A DNA stretch of 64,000 nucleotides, from assembly GCA_022828595.1 (NCBI GenBank), contig JAKGHH010000001.1, forward strand, positions 211,929,848-211,993,847, read 5' to 3'. This document shows, in pieces, positions 1-9,305 of this stretch; positions within the stretch are counted from its first letter, which is position 1; each line of letters begins with the position of its first letter. This DNA comes from Nelumbo lutea. Lineage: Eukaryota; Streptophyta; Magnoliopsida; Proteales; Nelumbonaceae. Under the pieces are notes generated by a model. It made no database searches. It saw only the letters and a program-made list of their open reading frames with translations, and was not told where the DNA came from. Position numbers and translations under genes: made by a program.

Positions 1-210
1 CTTAAATAAGGGCACTCTTGTCTTTTCCAGACACATTAATAATATAATAACAAGTCTGGCCGAATCTAGGTTGACTTCCTGAGTTTCGAACTAGACCTTT
101 TCTCTTCTCCTTCCTCTTTCTTCCTTTTTCTTCTTTCTTTTCTTCCTTCTTGCTGTTTACTTTACAACTAACAAACTAAACAGATTTCTAGGGTAGGCTG
201 AACTTTAACA
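1..210 (+). repeat. 5' LTR (partial) of copia copy 1
   Basis: This matches 4095-4304 over 210 bp with 7 substitutions and no indels. It ends in ACA directly before the primer-binding site. The first 82 bp, present in the 3' LTR, are outside the window. Confidence 0.95.
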
Positions 211-223
211 TGGTATCAGAGCC
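211..223 (+). other. Primer-binding site (tRNA-iMet) of copia copy 1
   Basis: TGGTATCAGAGCC lies immediately after the 5' LTR. This is the usual plant copia site complementary to the 3' end of initiator methionine tRNA. Confidence 0.93.
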
Positions 224-801
224 ACATCAAACAAATCAGTCCTGCTAGAATTCTGTTTTCTGCGCATTCGAACTAGGGTTTTCTTAGATTTCTCAGCCGT
301 TGGTTGGAGACTGGAAAAAGGGCTGAAAAGGAGTGATCGCCCTCTTCCCTTGGAGGTTTCTATGCCTCTGGTGGTGTTGTTGGTGATCGGTTGCTGTGGT
401 TTCTAAGCCCTCCCCTAATTAATGTATGGCTGGTGTGTGTGGTGCAGTGGTGTTTCATTCCTTCGTGTGGTTGGCCTTCAGGCGATGAGGTAAGGAGTTT
501 TTTTTATGCATATTTTCTGTCATGAAACACATGAGAGGTGTGGTACAGATCGTATGATGGGTTTTCAGATCGCAGTATGCTAGGGTTTATGCTAGAGTTT
601 ATGCTGGTTTGTGTGTGATTTGAAGGGAAGTAGTGTCTACTTAATGGTGAAACTTCCAGTAGCTGTAGAGTAGAGTTTGTGGTGTTACAAATACAACTTT
701 CAGCCTTTGTCATAACTGAATCAGTGTGCAGATTTCGGTGAAGTATCTGTGTGTAGTGTGCAGTGTGTAGTGCTCAGTTTTAGTGATAAGAGAATTCGGC
801 A

Positions 802-1782
802 ATGGCAGATAACAATGATAGTAAACCTAGTGTGATGATATCTACTGACTATCTGAATGTCCAAATGACCTCCATTAAACTGATTGGGGAGAATTATGTC
901 CCTTGGGCCAAGTCTGTAGAGGTTTTTTTGAAGGCGAAAAAGATGGTAAAGCACATAAGAGAGGAGAAACCTCCCACTAGTTCTCAGGAGTATGAAGACT
1001 GGGAACAAGAAGATGCACATATTATCACATGGTTGTGGAACAGTATGGAGCCCAGAATCAGTGTGAACTTCATGTTTCTTGACACAGCCAAAGAGGTGTG
1101 GGATCATGCTAAGAAATTGTATTCTGGTTAGGATAATACAAGTAGGGTATATCAACTGTATCAGGAATACTTCAATCTGCAACAGGGAAATCAGAGCCTT
1201 GAGGAGTACTATGCCAGTATGAGAAATATCCGTAATGAGCTAGATGTCTATCACCCTCTCACTTCTGATGTCAAGGTTCAACAGCAACAGAGAGAGTAGC
1301 TTGATGTGACTCGGTTTCTGGTGGGGCTGAAGTCTGAGTATGAACCAGTACGAGCCCAGATATTAGGAGGATCTGCTCTTCCATCTCTAGAGGAGGTGTT
1401 TGCTCGTCTTCGGAGGACTTCCATTGGATCTATGGAAACCTCTAGTATCTTAGATAGATCAGCATTTGGAGTGTCGAGAGGACGAAGTGGCAGAAGTGGG
1501 GCTCGAGGAGCCCAGCCTGGCCGAGGTGGCAATAGTGGTCCAGTGTATGGTCGGAGTGGTAGTGGTGGTCCTACACATATCTGTGGTGGTGGTCATACTG
1601 GAGGCAGAGGTTCAGGGGGAGCTCGTGGTAGAGGACGTGGCTCGGGTCCACGGAGGTGTACTCATTGTGGTTTGGATGGACATACTACTAACTACTGCTA
1701 TGATTTACACGATCCACCTTCGACGTGGGCCAACCATGCCATGACTAGTGATACCAGTTCCAGCTTTAGACAGGAGAACTGA
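802..1782 (+). pseudogene. gag region of copia copy 1 with in-frame stops
   Basis: The frame opens with an ATG at 802 and encodes a copia gag: the early part has the usual GENYVPWAKS and ITWLWNSMEP motifs, and a Gly/Arg-rich stretch leads into a CCHC zinc knuckle (CTHCGLDGHTTNYC) near 1654-1695. The frame is broken by TAG at 1129 and 1297 and by TGA at 1780. The protein would form the virus-like particle and bind RNA. All breaks are stop substitutions in one reading frame, so the copy decayed by point mutation and not by rearrangement in this part. Confidence 0.93.
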
Positions 1783-2680
1783 TCAGTTGACCAGATGCCT
1801 TCTACTTCTCCAGATGGTCCAGGCAGGGAGATGGTGAGTGTTCCTCGTGATGAGTATGAAATGTTTGTTCAATCCACGTCGCAGTAGAACACAACTACCT
1901 TTGCACACTCAGGTATGGCTTGTTTGGCATCCACACCCAACCCCTGGATCATTGACTTTGGAGCCTCCGATCACATGACAGGAACTCCAGGTGTGTTTTC
2001 ATCTCTCACTCATTGCTCAACATCACAATCTGTTACCCTTGCTAATGGCTCCACATCATCTATTCGTGGTGTTGGTAATGTTGACCTAGACCCTGTGTCC
2101 CTATCCTCTGTTTTATATGTACCTAAACTTCCATTTAATCTTATGTCTGTTAGTAAGCTGACAAAGTCCCTTAATTGCTCCATTACATTTTACCCCTCTA
2201 TGTGTGTTTTTCAGGATGTCAAGACGGGGATGAAGATTGGTGGAGAGCATGAAGCCGGTGGATTGTATTATCTTGATGGTGGTGGAAGAACGTCAACGGC
2301 CCTTCAATCATCTATTTCTCCTCTCCAGTGGCATTGTAGATTTGGTCATCCCTCGCTGAAAGTGCTGAAGTCCTTGGTCCTTTTATTGAGTCAACTTTCT
2401 GTTCTAGATTGTGAGTCGTGTCAATTTGGGAAACACTATCGTGTTCCCTTTAGTTATAGGGTTGATAACCGTGTGTCGAGTCCTTTTTCTTTAATTCATT
2501 CAGATGTTTGGAGTCCCTATAAAGTGATGCCATATAATGGACACAAATATTTTGTTATTTTTGTTGATAACTTTTCATGAATGACGTGACTCTATTTAAT
2601 GAAAGAAAGAAGTGAACTATTTGCCATCTTCTAGAAATTTTATGCTGAGATCCGCAATCAATTTGGCGTTCACATCAATG
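1783..2680 (+). pseudogene. Protease and truncated integrase region of copia copy 1
   Basis: The gag frame continues through TAG at 1885 into the protease, where the expected DSGASDHM active site reads DFGASDHM near 1954: the serine next to the catalytic Asp is replaced. The pre-integrase zinc finger (WHCRFGHPSLK... CESCQFGK) and the start of the integrase core (IHSDVWSP, first catalytic Asp) follow. Stops occur at 2578, 2587 and 2632. At about 2680 the integrase is joined in frame directly to reverse transcriptase, so the second catalytic Asp, the Glu and the integrase C-terminus are gone. Confidence 0.9.
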
Positions 2681-4008
2681 CGCGTCTGGTTGCAAAAGGG
2701 TACTCCCAAACCTATGGCATTAACTACACAGAGACATTCTCCCCGGTTGCTAAGATAGGGTCAGTTCGTGTTGTCATCTCCCTTGCAGCTATGTATGATT
2801 GGCCTCTATATCAGCTCGATATCAAAAATGCTTTTTTGCATGGTGATTTGCTCGAGGAGGTCTACATGGAGCAACCACCAGGGTTTGTTGCTCAGGGGGA
2901 GGATGGTAAGGTATGCAGACTTAAGAAGGCTATATTTGGACTTAAACAGTCGCCTCGAGCATGGTTTGGTAGGTTCAGTGAGGTAGTCAAGAAGTTTGGT
3001 ATGAAACAGTGCCAAGTTGATCACTCTGTCTTCAGTCATGACTCTCTGGCAGGAAAAATACTACTGGTGGTGTATGTAGATGATATCGTTGTGACTGAGA
3101 ATGATAAAATGGGCATTGACAGATTGAAGACATTCCTACAGGAACACTTTCAGACAAAGGACCTTGGCAAATTGAAATATTTTTTGGGCATGGCATTAAT
3201 TTGTGTAAGAGGAAATATGTGTTGGATTTACTGGAAGAAACAGGTTTGTTGGGTACTAAACCGACTGAGACACCTATGGAAACCAATACGAGGTTGAGCA
3301 GTGATAGGTGAAGTATTTGAAGACCCTGGCAGATACGGACGTCTTGTAGGCAAACTAAACTACCTAACCATTATTCGGCCAGATATCTCATTTGCGGTTA
3401 GTGTGGTGAGTCAGTTCATGCAGAAACCTTTGGTCCCACATTGGAATGCAGTGCTAAGGATTGTGAGGTACTTGAAAGGAGCCCCTGGCCGTGGTTTACT
3501 GTATAAAAGTGGTGGAAAGCTAGAAGTAGAAGGTTACACCTATGCTGATTGGGCAGGTTCAATGTCTGATAGACGGTTTACCACAGGCTATTGTACCTTC
3601 TTGCGGGGTAACCTGGTAACGTGGAAAAGTAAGAAGCAAACAATTGTGGCAAGAAGTAGTGCAGAAGCAGAATATAGGGCCATGGCACATACTGCTTGTG
3701 AATTAGTGTGGCTAAGGAATCTTCTACAGGAGATAGGATATGACATCGGTACTCCAATGAATCTCTACTGTGACAATCAGGCAGCGATTCATATCTCTTC
3801 CAATCCAGTGTTTCATGAAAGAACCAAGCACATCGAAGTTGACTGTCATTTTGTGAGAGAGAAGGTGCTGAATGGAGTGATAGAGACTGCATATGTTAAT
3901 ACAGGAAATCAGTGGGCAGATCTGTTTACAAAAGGTTTGAGTCGGGGGAGAGTGGACTACATATGTAACAAGCTGGGATTATATGATATATACTCACCAG
4001 TTTGAGGG
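2681..4008 (+). pseudogene. Reverse transcriptase / RNase H region of copia copy 1
   Basis: The sequence enters RT at the ARLVAKGYSQTYG motif, so the N-terminal part is deleted. It keeps LDIKNAFLHGDL and the catalytic YVDDI near 3076. Frame is lost from about 3200 to 3305: the conserved reading moves to another frame and then returns. Past that, RNase H is uninterrupted, with YADWAGS, SSAEAEYRAM and the CDNQAAI triad motifs, ending with the copia tail HIEVDCHFVREKV. Length and order match copia pol apart from the deletion. Confidence 0.93.
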
Positions 4009-4012
4009 GGAG
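4001..4012 (+). other. Polypurine tract of copia copy 1
   Basis: The purine run TTGAGGGGGAG lies just before the TGTTAG start of the 3' LTR and is the expected plus-strand primer site. Confidence 0.9.
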
Positions 4013-4304
4013 TGTTAGTGAAGGGGTATCTTAGTCTTTGCACACCTGTTGAGAGTGCTGATGTGTACTATTATGTTAGTTCGAGTGCCTCTTACTTAAA
4101 TAAGGGCACTCTTGTCTTTTCTTGACACATTAATAATATAATAACAGGTCTGGCCGAATCTAGGTTGACTTCCTGAGTTTCGAACTAGACCTTTTCTCTT
4201 CTCCTTCCTCTTTCTTCCTTCTTCTTCTTTCTTTTCTTCCTTCTTGCTGTTTACTTTACAACTAACAAACCAAACAGATTTCTAGGGCAGGTTGAACTTT
4301 AACA
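4013..4304 (+). repeat. 3' LTR of copia copy 1 (292 bp)
   Basis: It begins TGTTAGTG and ends TTTAACA, with TG...CA termini. Its last 210 bp match the window's first 210 bp. This is the only full LTR of the element in view. Confidence 0.95.
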
Positions 4305-4996
4305 GATTATTTGTTTGGTGGTAGGCTGAAAGTACAAATTTATATGAAGTTTGAAGAACTTAATTTGTTACGCAACAACAATTTTCTTCAGAACTTGTAA
4401 ATGAGCTTGGTATGTACTTTTATTAGTCAAAAGAAAGGGCCATGATCCTGTACTTGGGAATTTACAAATACGAATAGAATTACATTACAAAGAACTCAGA
4501 AAATTAGAATTGAACTAGAGTTAAGACATTTATAAAAAAGGATACATATAAATGGAATTAATGGAAAACTAACCCCACTAATTGAAACCGTACCTTACTT
4601 TCTCTTAAAAACCCCACTAATTGACTATTAAAGATAAGAACTGTAATATTAAGCGGTGGCCAACTGAAGGAAATAAACAGATCAACAACAAAAAAGAAGA
4701 AGAAGAAATCAAGAAATGAATAGAACAACAATAAAAAAGAAAATGAAGAAATAAATGGAACAAAAAGTGTAAATATATTCCTTTCAGATTGTAAGTCATT
4801 TTTCTACTTTCTTCATCTGTACTAAAAAAATGGTCTTGTATAACTATTTGACTTTACAGTTTTGGTTTGGTCCCATTTTTTTATATGCTTATATTTTAAC
4901 AGTCTCTCTCTCTCTCTCTCTCCTTTCTGTGTGTGTGTGTTTGTGTGCACTTGGATCACAATTGACAGCCATGTATACTTGGATTAAAATTGACAG
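4305..4996 (+). other. Remainder of TNL intron 1, with TC/TG microsatellite and duplicated acceptor
   Basis: No coding homology is visible between the 3' LTR and the NB-ARC exon. An imperfect (TC)n(TG)n microsatellite lies at about 4903-4948. It is followed by two copies of a 20-bp unit, ACTTGGATYAMAATTGACAG-like, at 4949-4968 and 4977-4996, each ending in AG. The second copy is the acceptor that restores the conserved TIR/NB-ARC linker. An open frame from an ATG at 4830 through here is intron read-through. Confidence 0.7.
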
Positions 4997-6101
4997 GCAT
5001 GAGGCAAAGTGTGTTTGGAGAATCGTTGAAGAAGTTTTGACTAAATTGAATCAAGTGCATTTAGATGTTGCTGTTTTCCCAGTTGGAATAGATTCCCGTG
5101 TGCAATGTGTCGAATCATTATTAAATGTTAGGTTAAATGGAGTTTGCATCGTAGGGATTTATGGTATGGGAGGAATTGGAAAGACAACTGTTGCCAAGGC
5201 TGTCTACAACTTAATGTTTCGCAAATTTGATGGTAGCAGCTTTCTTGAAAATGTAAGAGAAGTTTCAAAACAACCCAATGGTCTAGTATGTTTACAAAAC
5301 CAACTTATTTCTGACATATTAATGGATAAGGAAGAGAAACAATATGTAAAAAATGCTGATAGAGGAATCATTGTAATCCAAGAAAGACTTCGTAGAAAAA
5401 GGGTTTTCATTGTTCTTGATGACATAGATCAATTTGATCAACTAAAAGCATTGGTTGGTCGTGGGTGGTTTGAATCTGGAAGCAAAGTCATCATAACAAC
5501 TAGAGATGAGCATTTACTAGATTTTCTTCAAGTGGATTCCAAATATAAAGCTAAAGAATTGAATAATGATGAATCAATTCAACTCTTCAGTTGGCATGCC
5601 TTCAAAAAAGACCACCCCAAAGAAGATTATGTGGAGCTATCAACAAATATAGTAAGCTATGTTAAAGGGCTTCCCTTGGCTCTTGAGGTTTTGGGTTCTT
5701 CCTTATATGGTAAAACATTACCTGAATGGAGAAGTGCTTTGGAGAAAATAAAAAGAATTCCTCCTAACCAAGTTCAGAGAAAGCTGAGAATAAGTTTTGA
5801 TGCACTGGATGATTATGAATTAAAGAATATCTTCCTTGATATAGTGTGCTTCTTTCTTGGGATGGACAAAAACTATGTTGTTAAAATACTAGATGGTTGT
5901 GACTTTGCCGCAGAATATGGAATTGGTGTTCTTTGTCGTAGGTCTCTTCTAACAATCAACAAAAACAATGAGTTGAGGGTGCATGATTTGCTTCGAGACA
6001 TGGGAAGGACAATTGTTCATGAAGAATCTCTTGAGGAAATTGGAAAGTGTAGTAGATTATGGTCTCATGAGCATGCCTATGATGTTTTGACAAACTACAG
6101 T
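4997..6101 (+). CDS. TNL exon 2 (NB-ARC)
   Basis: The acceptor TTGACAG ends at 4996, and the first base completes a codon begun in exon 1. The donor is AGT|GTAAGA after 6101 (phase 0). The exon contains the whole nucleotide-binding domain with the P-loop, kinase-2, GLPLA and VHD motifs intact. Confidence 0.9.
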
Positions 6102-7874
6102 GTAAGAACCAATTGTATGAGTTCTGTTTTTACCATGGGGTTTACTTGAAAGCATAAGAATAAGCACCCCTATCACTTCTAGGCCTTGGGGTAATAGGGG
6201 TGCTTCGGATCTGCAATTTGTGTCTTATGGTTTGCATGCTCTACTAATCTATTTCTCTTTGTAGCAGGGAACAGAAAAAATTCAAGGGATCAGCCTAACG
6301 GTTCCTTATGGCAACAGATTAAGTTTGACTACTGAAGCATTTTCAAAGATGAAGGAACTAAGACTGCTCCAGGTCAATTATACAAACATTATTGGAGACT
6401 GTAAGCATTTTTCCAAAAATTTGAGATGGCTATGTTGGCATGGATGCCCTTTGGAATTGATACCAATCAATTTTGATTTGAAGAAGCTTGCTGTTCTTGA
6501 CATGCAAGATAGTAGAATCCAACGACTTTGGGAAGAAACCAAAGTAAGACATGGTTTATATTGTTTCTTCCTTATTTTGGAGTTTGCTTACATTCTTTTT
6601 ATGGAAGCTAACTCCTTTCTTTTATTCTTTTCCTTGCAGATGTTGGAAAATTTGAAGGTTCTTGATCTTAGCTATTCTGGATTCTTGTCTGAACTCCCAA
6701 ACTTCTCAACATTCCCCAATCTAGAGGTACTGATTCTTAAACAATGTTCAAGTCTGGATAAGGTTCATGAATCCATTGGATGTCTCAAGAAACTTGTTCT
6801 TTTTGATCTTTGCAACTGCAATAATCTGAGGAATCTTCCAAGTAGTATCTGTAAATTGAAATCACTTGAAAATCTTAATCTCTCCTTCTGTGTCCAACTT
6901 GATATACAGATGAGGAATATAGAGTCGCTTGAAAAGTTGAAAGTTCTTAATCTTTACTCTTCTTCATCCCTAATTGAAACTCCCAACTTCTCAATGCTCA
7001 CCAATCTTGAGAATTTGATTCTTGGAAGATGTAATCATTTGGTTAATGTTCATGAATCCATTAGATGTCTCAAGAAACTAGTTGATTTGAGTCTAATTAG
7101 ATGCCCTAAACTTAGGTATCTTCCAAATGGTATCTGTGAATTGAAATTTCTTCAAAAACTTCACATTGATCACTGCCAGAAACTGGAAAATTTGCCAGAA
7201 GAATTGGGAAATATGGAATATTTATCAGAACTTAATGCAAGTTATTCTCCAATAAAACAGCTGCCAACTTCCATTGGACTCTTAAAGAACCTCAAGACCC
7301 TAAATTTGGCAAAATGCAAACTTGGGAGCAATCTGTCAGGAAATTTTTCACTGATAGAAAGTGGAATTCCAAGTGAGATTGGGAGTTTATCCTCATTGCG
7401 AGAGTTATATCTAAGTTTCAATAAATTCTGTAGCCTACCAAATAGCATGAGTAGACTTTGTCAGCTTGAAGTCATTGAGCTGAATGGCTGTGAAGAGCTT
7501 AAAGCACTCCCAGAGCTTCCACCATGTTTAAAGTTCTTGAGAGCATCTCATTGCAAATCACTAGAAAGATTATCGAATCTTGGGTTCTTATCCTCATTAG
7601 AAGTATTGGATCTAAGCCATGGCAATTTTTGTAACCTACCGGACACCATCAGCTGCTTTTCTCAGCTCACTGTTCTTAATCTTAGTGGTTGCAAAAGGCT
7701 CCATTCACTTCCACAGCTCCCATCAAGTTTAGAAGTTTTGTATGCTCACAACTGCACATCGATAAGATTGCCAATCTTCTCAAACATCCAGAAATTACGT
7801 TGCTTGGATCTTAGTAATTGTGACGAGCTAATTACAATTCAAGGCATGGATAATTTCCTTGAGGTACCTTTCTT

Positions 7875-7905
<31 letters not shown>

Positions 7906-8627
7906 ATATTTCTATATCTATCTATATATATGGTACTCTCTTGTTGAAGAACATCAATTACATGTAACAGGAGCTATTTAAAGGTGGTAAGCTTGATATC
8001 TATGTTCCTGGGAGAGAGGTTCCAATGTGGTTCAGCCATAAGAGTTGTGGTTCTTCTCTCTCTCTTGAAGTGCCTCCGGATCATAAGCTACAGGGGCTGA
8101 TTATTTGTGTTGTTTATGAAGAAAGTGAACATTTCTGTGTAATACATTTTGATATTTCTACTCATGGTAATTTCGATAACGAACCTAGCCATAAGTGGAT
8201 ACTAGATCGTCCAGGGATAGAACTCCCGAGTAGGGGAGACGGGATGTGGCTGGGTTACGTACCATACACAGAATTTGGGTATCAATTCCAAGGTGGAGAT
8301 TCAGTTCGGGTTTCTGTTAGAGATATGGTTGAGCCAGTTGAAGTCCCAGTGAAGATGTGTGGCATCCATCTCGTCTATGAATCAAATGACAAGGGCTCCA
8401 AATCAGATGAAAAAGCAATGAGTATGAATACCTCTTTGTCACATGATCTATGTGTTGATGGAAATGGTTTGGCTCCGATGAATGTAGGTGCCAAGGAAGG
8501 ACATAGTGACGATGTAGGGCTGAATACTATGCTTGTTGCTGAACCAGCAATGCATCCTGAGGAGAGAGAGGAAGGTGGATTGTTTAATCTTTTTACTTAC
8601 GTTTTGAGGCTTTGTTGTCGATTGTGA
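4997..8627 (+). CDS. TIR-NBS-LRR (TNL) disease resistance protein gene, exons 2-5; TIR exon not in window
   Basis: This is an intracellular immune receptor of the plant NLR family. Predicted exons are 4997-6101, 6268-6543, 6640-7863 and 7971-8627 (TGA), giving about 1086 codons without the TIR. Exon 2 opens with the TIR-linker motif HEAKCVWRIVEEVL. It carries the NB-ARC domain: P-loop GMGGIGKTT (5164-5190), kinase-2 VFIVLDDID ending in Asp (typical of TNLs), GLPLALEVLGSSL, FLDIVCFF and the MHD-equivalent VHDLLRDMGR. Exons 3 and 4 hold about a dozen leucine-rich repeats. Exon 5 encodes the post-LRR jelly-roll/C-JID region (GREVPMWFSHKSCGSSLSLEVP). All junctions are GT/AG and in phase. No stop or frameshift was found. 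The TIR exon must be upstream of position 1, beyond the copia insertion, or be lost. Function as an immune receptor is inferred from the family. Confidence 0.93.
6162..6205. repeat. Perfect 12-bp inverted repeat inside TNL intron 2
   Basis: AAGCACCCCTAT at 6162-6173 is exactly complementary to ATAGGGGTGCTT at 6194-6205, with a 20-nt loop. It lies in the 166-bp intron 6102-6267. It could be a tiny MITE remnant; nothing shows a function. Confidence 0.75.
6268..6543 (+). CDS. TNL exon 3 (NB-LRR linker, first LRRs)
   Basis: It starts GTEKIQGISL after a TAGCAG tandem acceptor (AG at 6263-6264 or 6266-6267) and ends WEETK before GTAAGA. The length is 92 codons in phase 0 on both sides, as in most TNL genes. 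Confidence 0.88.
6640..7863 (+). CDS. TNL exon 4 (main LRR exon)
   Basis: The acceptor TTCCTTGCAG ends at 6639 and the donor is GAG|GTACCT after 7863. The 408 codons are almost entirely leucine-rich repeats of the LxxLxxLxLxxC type common in TNLs, such as LKVLDLSYSGFLSELPNF. It ends with the NFLE motif that normally precedes the C-terminal exon. Confidence 0.9.
7876..7930 (+). repeat. (TC)n-(TATC)n microsatellite in TNL intron 4
   Basis: A run of TC repeats passes into TATC/TCTA repeats within the 107-bp intron 7864-7970. Repeat length may vary between individuals. Confidence 0.85.
7971..8627 (+). CDS. TNL exon 5 (C-terminal jelly-roll/C-JID domain)
   Basis: The acceptor CATGTAACAG ends at 7970. 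The exon begins ELFKGGKLDIYVPGREVPMW and ends RLCCRL-stop. This post-LRR domain is typical of TNLs and contributes to ligand recognition in well-studied members. The frame is phase 0 with exon 4. Confidence 0.88.
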   Translation, partial: ELFKGGKLDIYVPGREVPMWFSHKSCGSSLSLEVPPDHKLQGLIICVVYEESEHFCVIHFDISTHGNFDNEPSHKWILDRPGIELPSRGDGMWLGYVPYTEFGYQFQGGDSVRVSVRDMVEPVEVPVKMCGIHLVYESNDKGSKSDEKAMSMNTSLSHDLCVDGNGLAPMNVGAKEGHSDDVGLNTMLVAEPAMHPEEREEGGLFNLFTYVLRLCCRL

Positions 8628-8727
8628 CAGAGAGGTTGGACATTTGCACCAGTCTTCTCAACAGAGTCGTTGTTCATTATTGTCTTTTTATGATTTTTTT
8701 GTTGGGGTTCATGGGGCTAAACAACAG

Positions 8728-8806
8728 GGTAGCCTATTCCCTTCCCCTTAACCCTCTCAGTCCTGGTGGCAGGGGGAGATTTGATCCCAGGTTTCTGCTA
8801 CCAGAG
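8728..8806 (-). mobile_element. tRNA-derived SINE-like repeat (copy A)
   Basis: Read on the minus strand it carries GGTAGCAGAAACCTGGGATC followed by a degraded B-box-like stretch, and ends in GGCTACCC. It shares this order and several blocks with the repeat at 25862-25937. It lies about 100 bp after the TNL stop, probably in its 3' UTR. Confidence 0.45.
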
Positions 8807-8854
8807 TCAGAAGTTATGAGGGTGTTTGAGAACATGATTGATTTTCTTTCATAA

Positions 8855-9305
8855 TTTTGGGTTTTTTATTGTTTAGTCCATCCCATAAACTTCAGCACAA
8901 TTTGTACAGTTGCAACAGTGACAAGTTGAGTGGTAAAATCAAAATTCAAAGGGGTAGTGAATCATAGGTCGAGGTGTTGGTAAATAAAATCCAGCGGTTT
9001 TATAAACAAAACCATGTTGTCGAACACCATCAGTGGTAGTCTTTGTTCATTACTATTTGGTTATAAATCTGGTCTTGACAGAAGCCTGATAAACACAAAG
9101 AAGTGATAGAAGTACATGTTCGGCAGGCTGTGGGACCAATGATAACGCCCCACACCAGTCTTTTAATACATGGGGCTATCTCGCCGCACAGCCCCTGTAT
9201 TAAATTACAGATAATCACCTTGCGATTCCTTCAAGGAAACCTTCGTCTCCGGCATCTTTATCACTCTTCCTGTCATGTCCATCTTCTGAAAGACCCAACT
9301 TCTAT
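8855..9305. other. Intergenic spacer, no feature recognised
   Basis: There is no convincing reading frame with homology, and no repeat ends were seen. It separates the TNL gene from the PORR pseudogene and may include the degraded promoter of the latter. Confidence 0.5.

Larger units (their letters stand above)
1..4304 (+). mobile_element. Degenerate Ty1/copia LTR retrotransposon (copy 1, 5' end outside window)
   Basis: Two LTRs flank a gag-pol region in copia order: gag zinc knuckle, protease, integrase, reverse transcriptase, RNase H. A primer-binding site follows the 5' LTR and a polypurine tract precedes the 3' LTR. The 5' LTR lacks its first 82 bp because the window begins inside it. 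The 210 bp shared by both LTRs align without gaps and differ at 7 positions (about 3.3%), so the insertion is not recent. The coding region has seven in-frame stops, a frameshifted stretch and an internal deletion of more than 1 kb, so the copy cannot be autonomous. The target duplication cannot be tested because the left flank is outside the window. Confidence 0.97.

Noticed and set aside
211..223. tRNA gene fragment
   Set aside because: The sequence matches a tRNA end because it is the primer-binding site of the retrotransposon; no cloverleaf surrounds it. The same holds for 13481-13493.
721..1182. Minus-strand reading frame of 153 codons overlapping copia gag
   Set aside because: It is antisense to gag and has no protein-like pattern.
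4830..4996. Hydrophobic N-terminal extension of the NB-ARC frame that looks like a membrane anchor
   Set aside because: It is translation of the TC/TG microsatellite and flanking intron. The conserved protein starts at the linker after the acceptor at 4996.
6162..6205. Riboswitch or regulatory RNA in the TNL intron
   Set aside because: It is a simple 12-bp hairpin with no conserved loop or known class. It is reported only as an inverted repeat.
6544..6639. Extra Phe/Leu-rich segment inside the LRR frame
   Set aside because: It is a 96-bp intron with GTAAGA and TTGCAG ends that happens to lack a stop. Splicing restores the usual ETK-MLENLKVLDLS junction.
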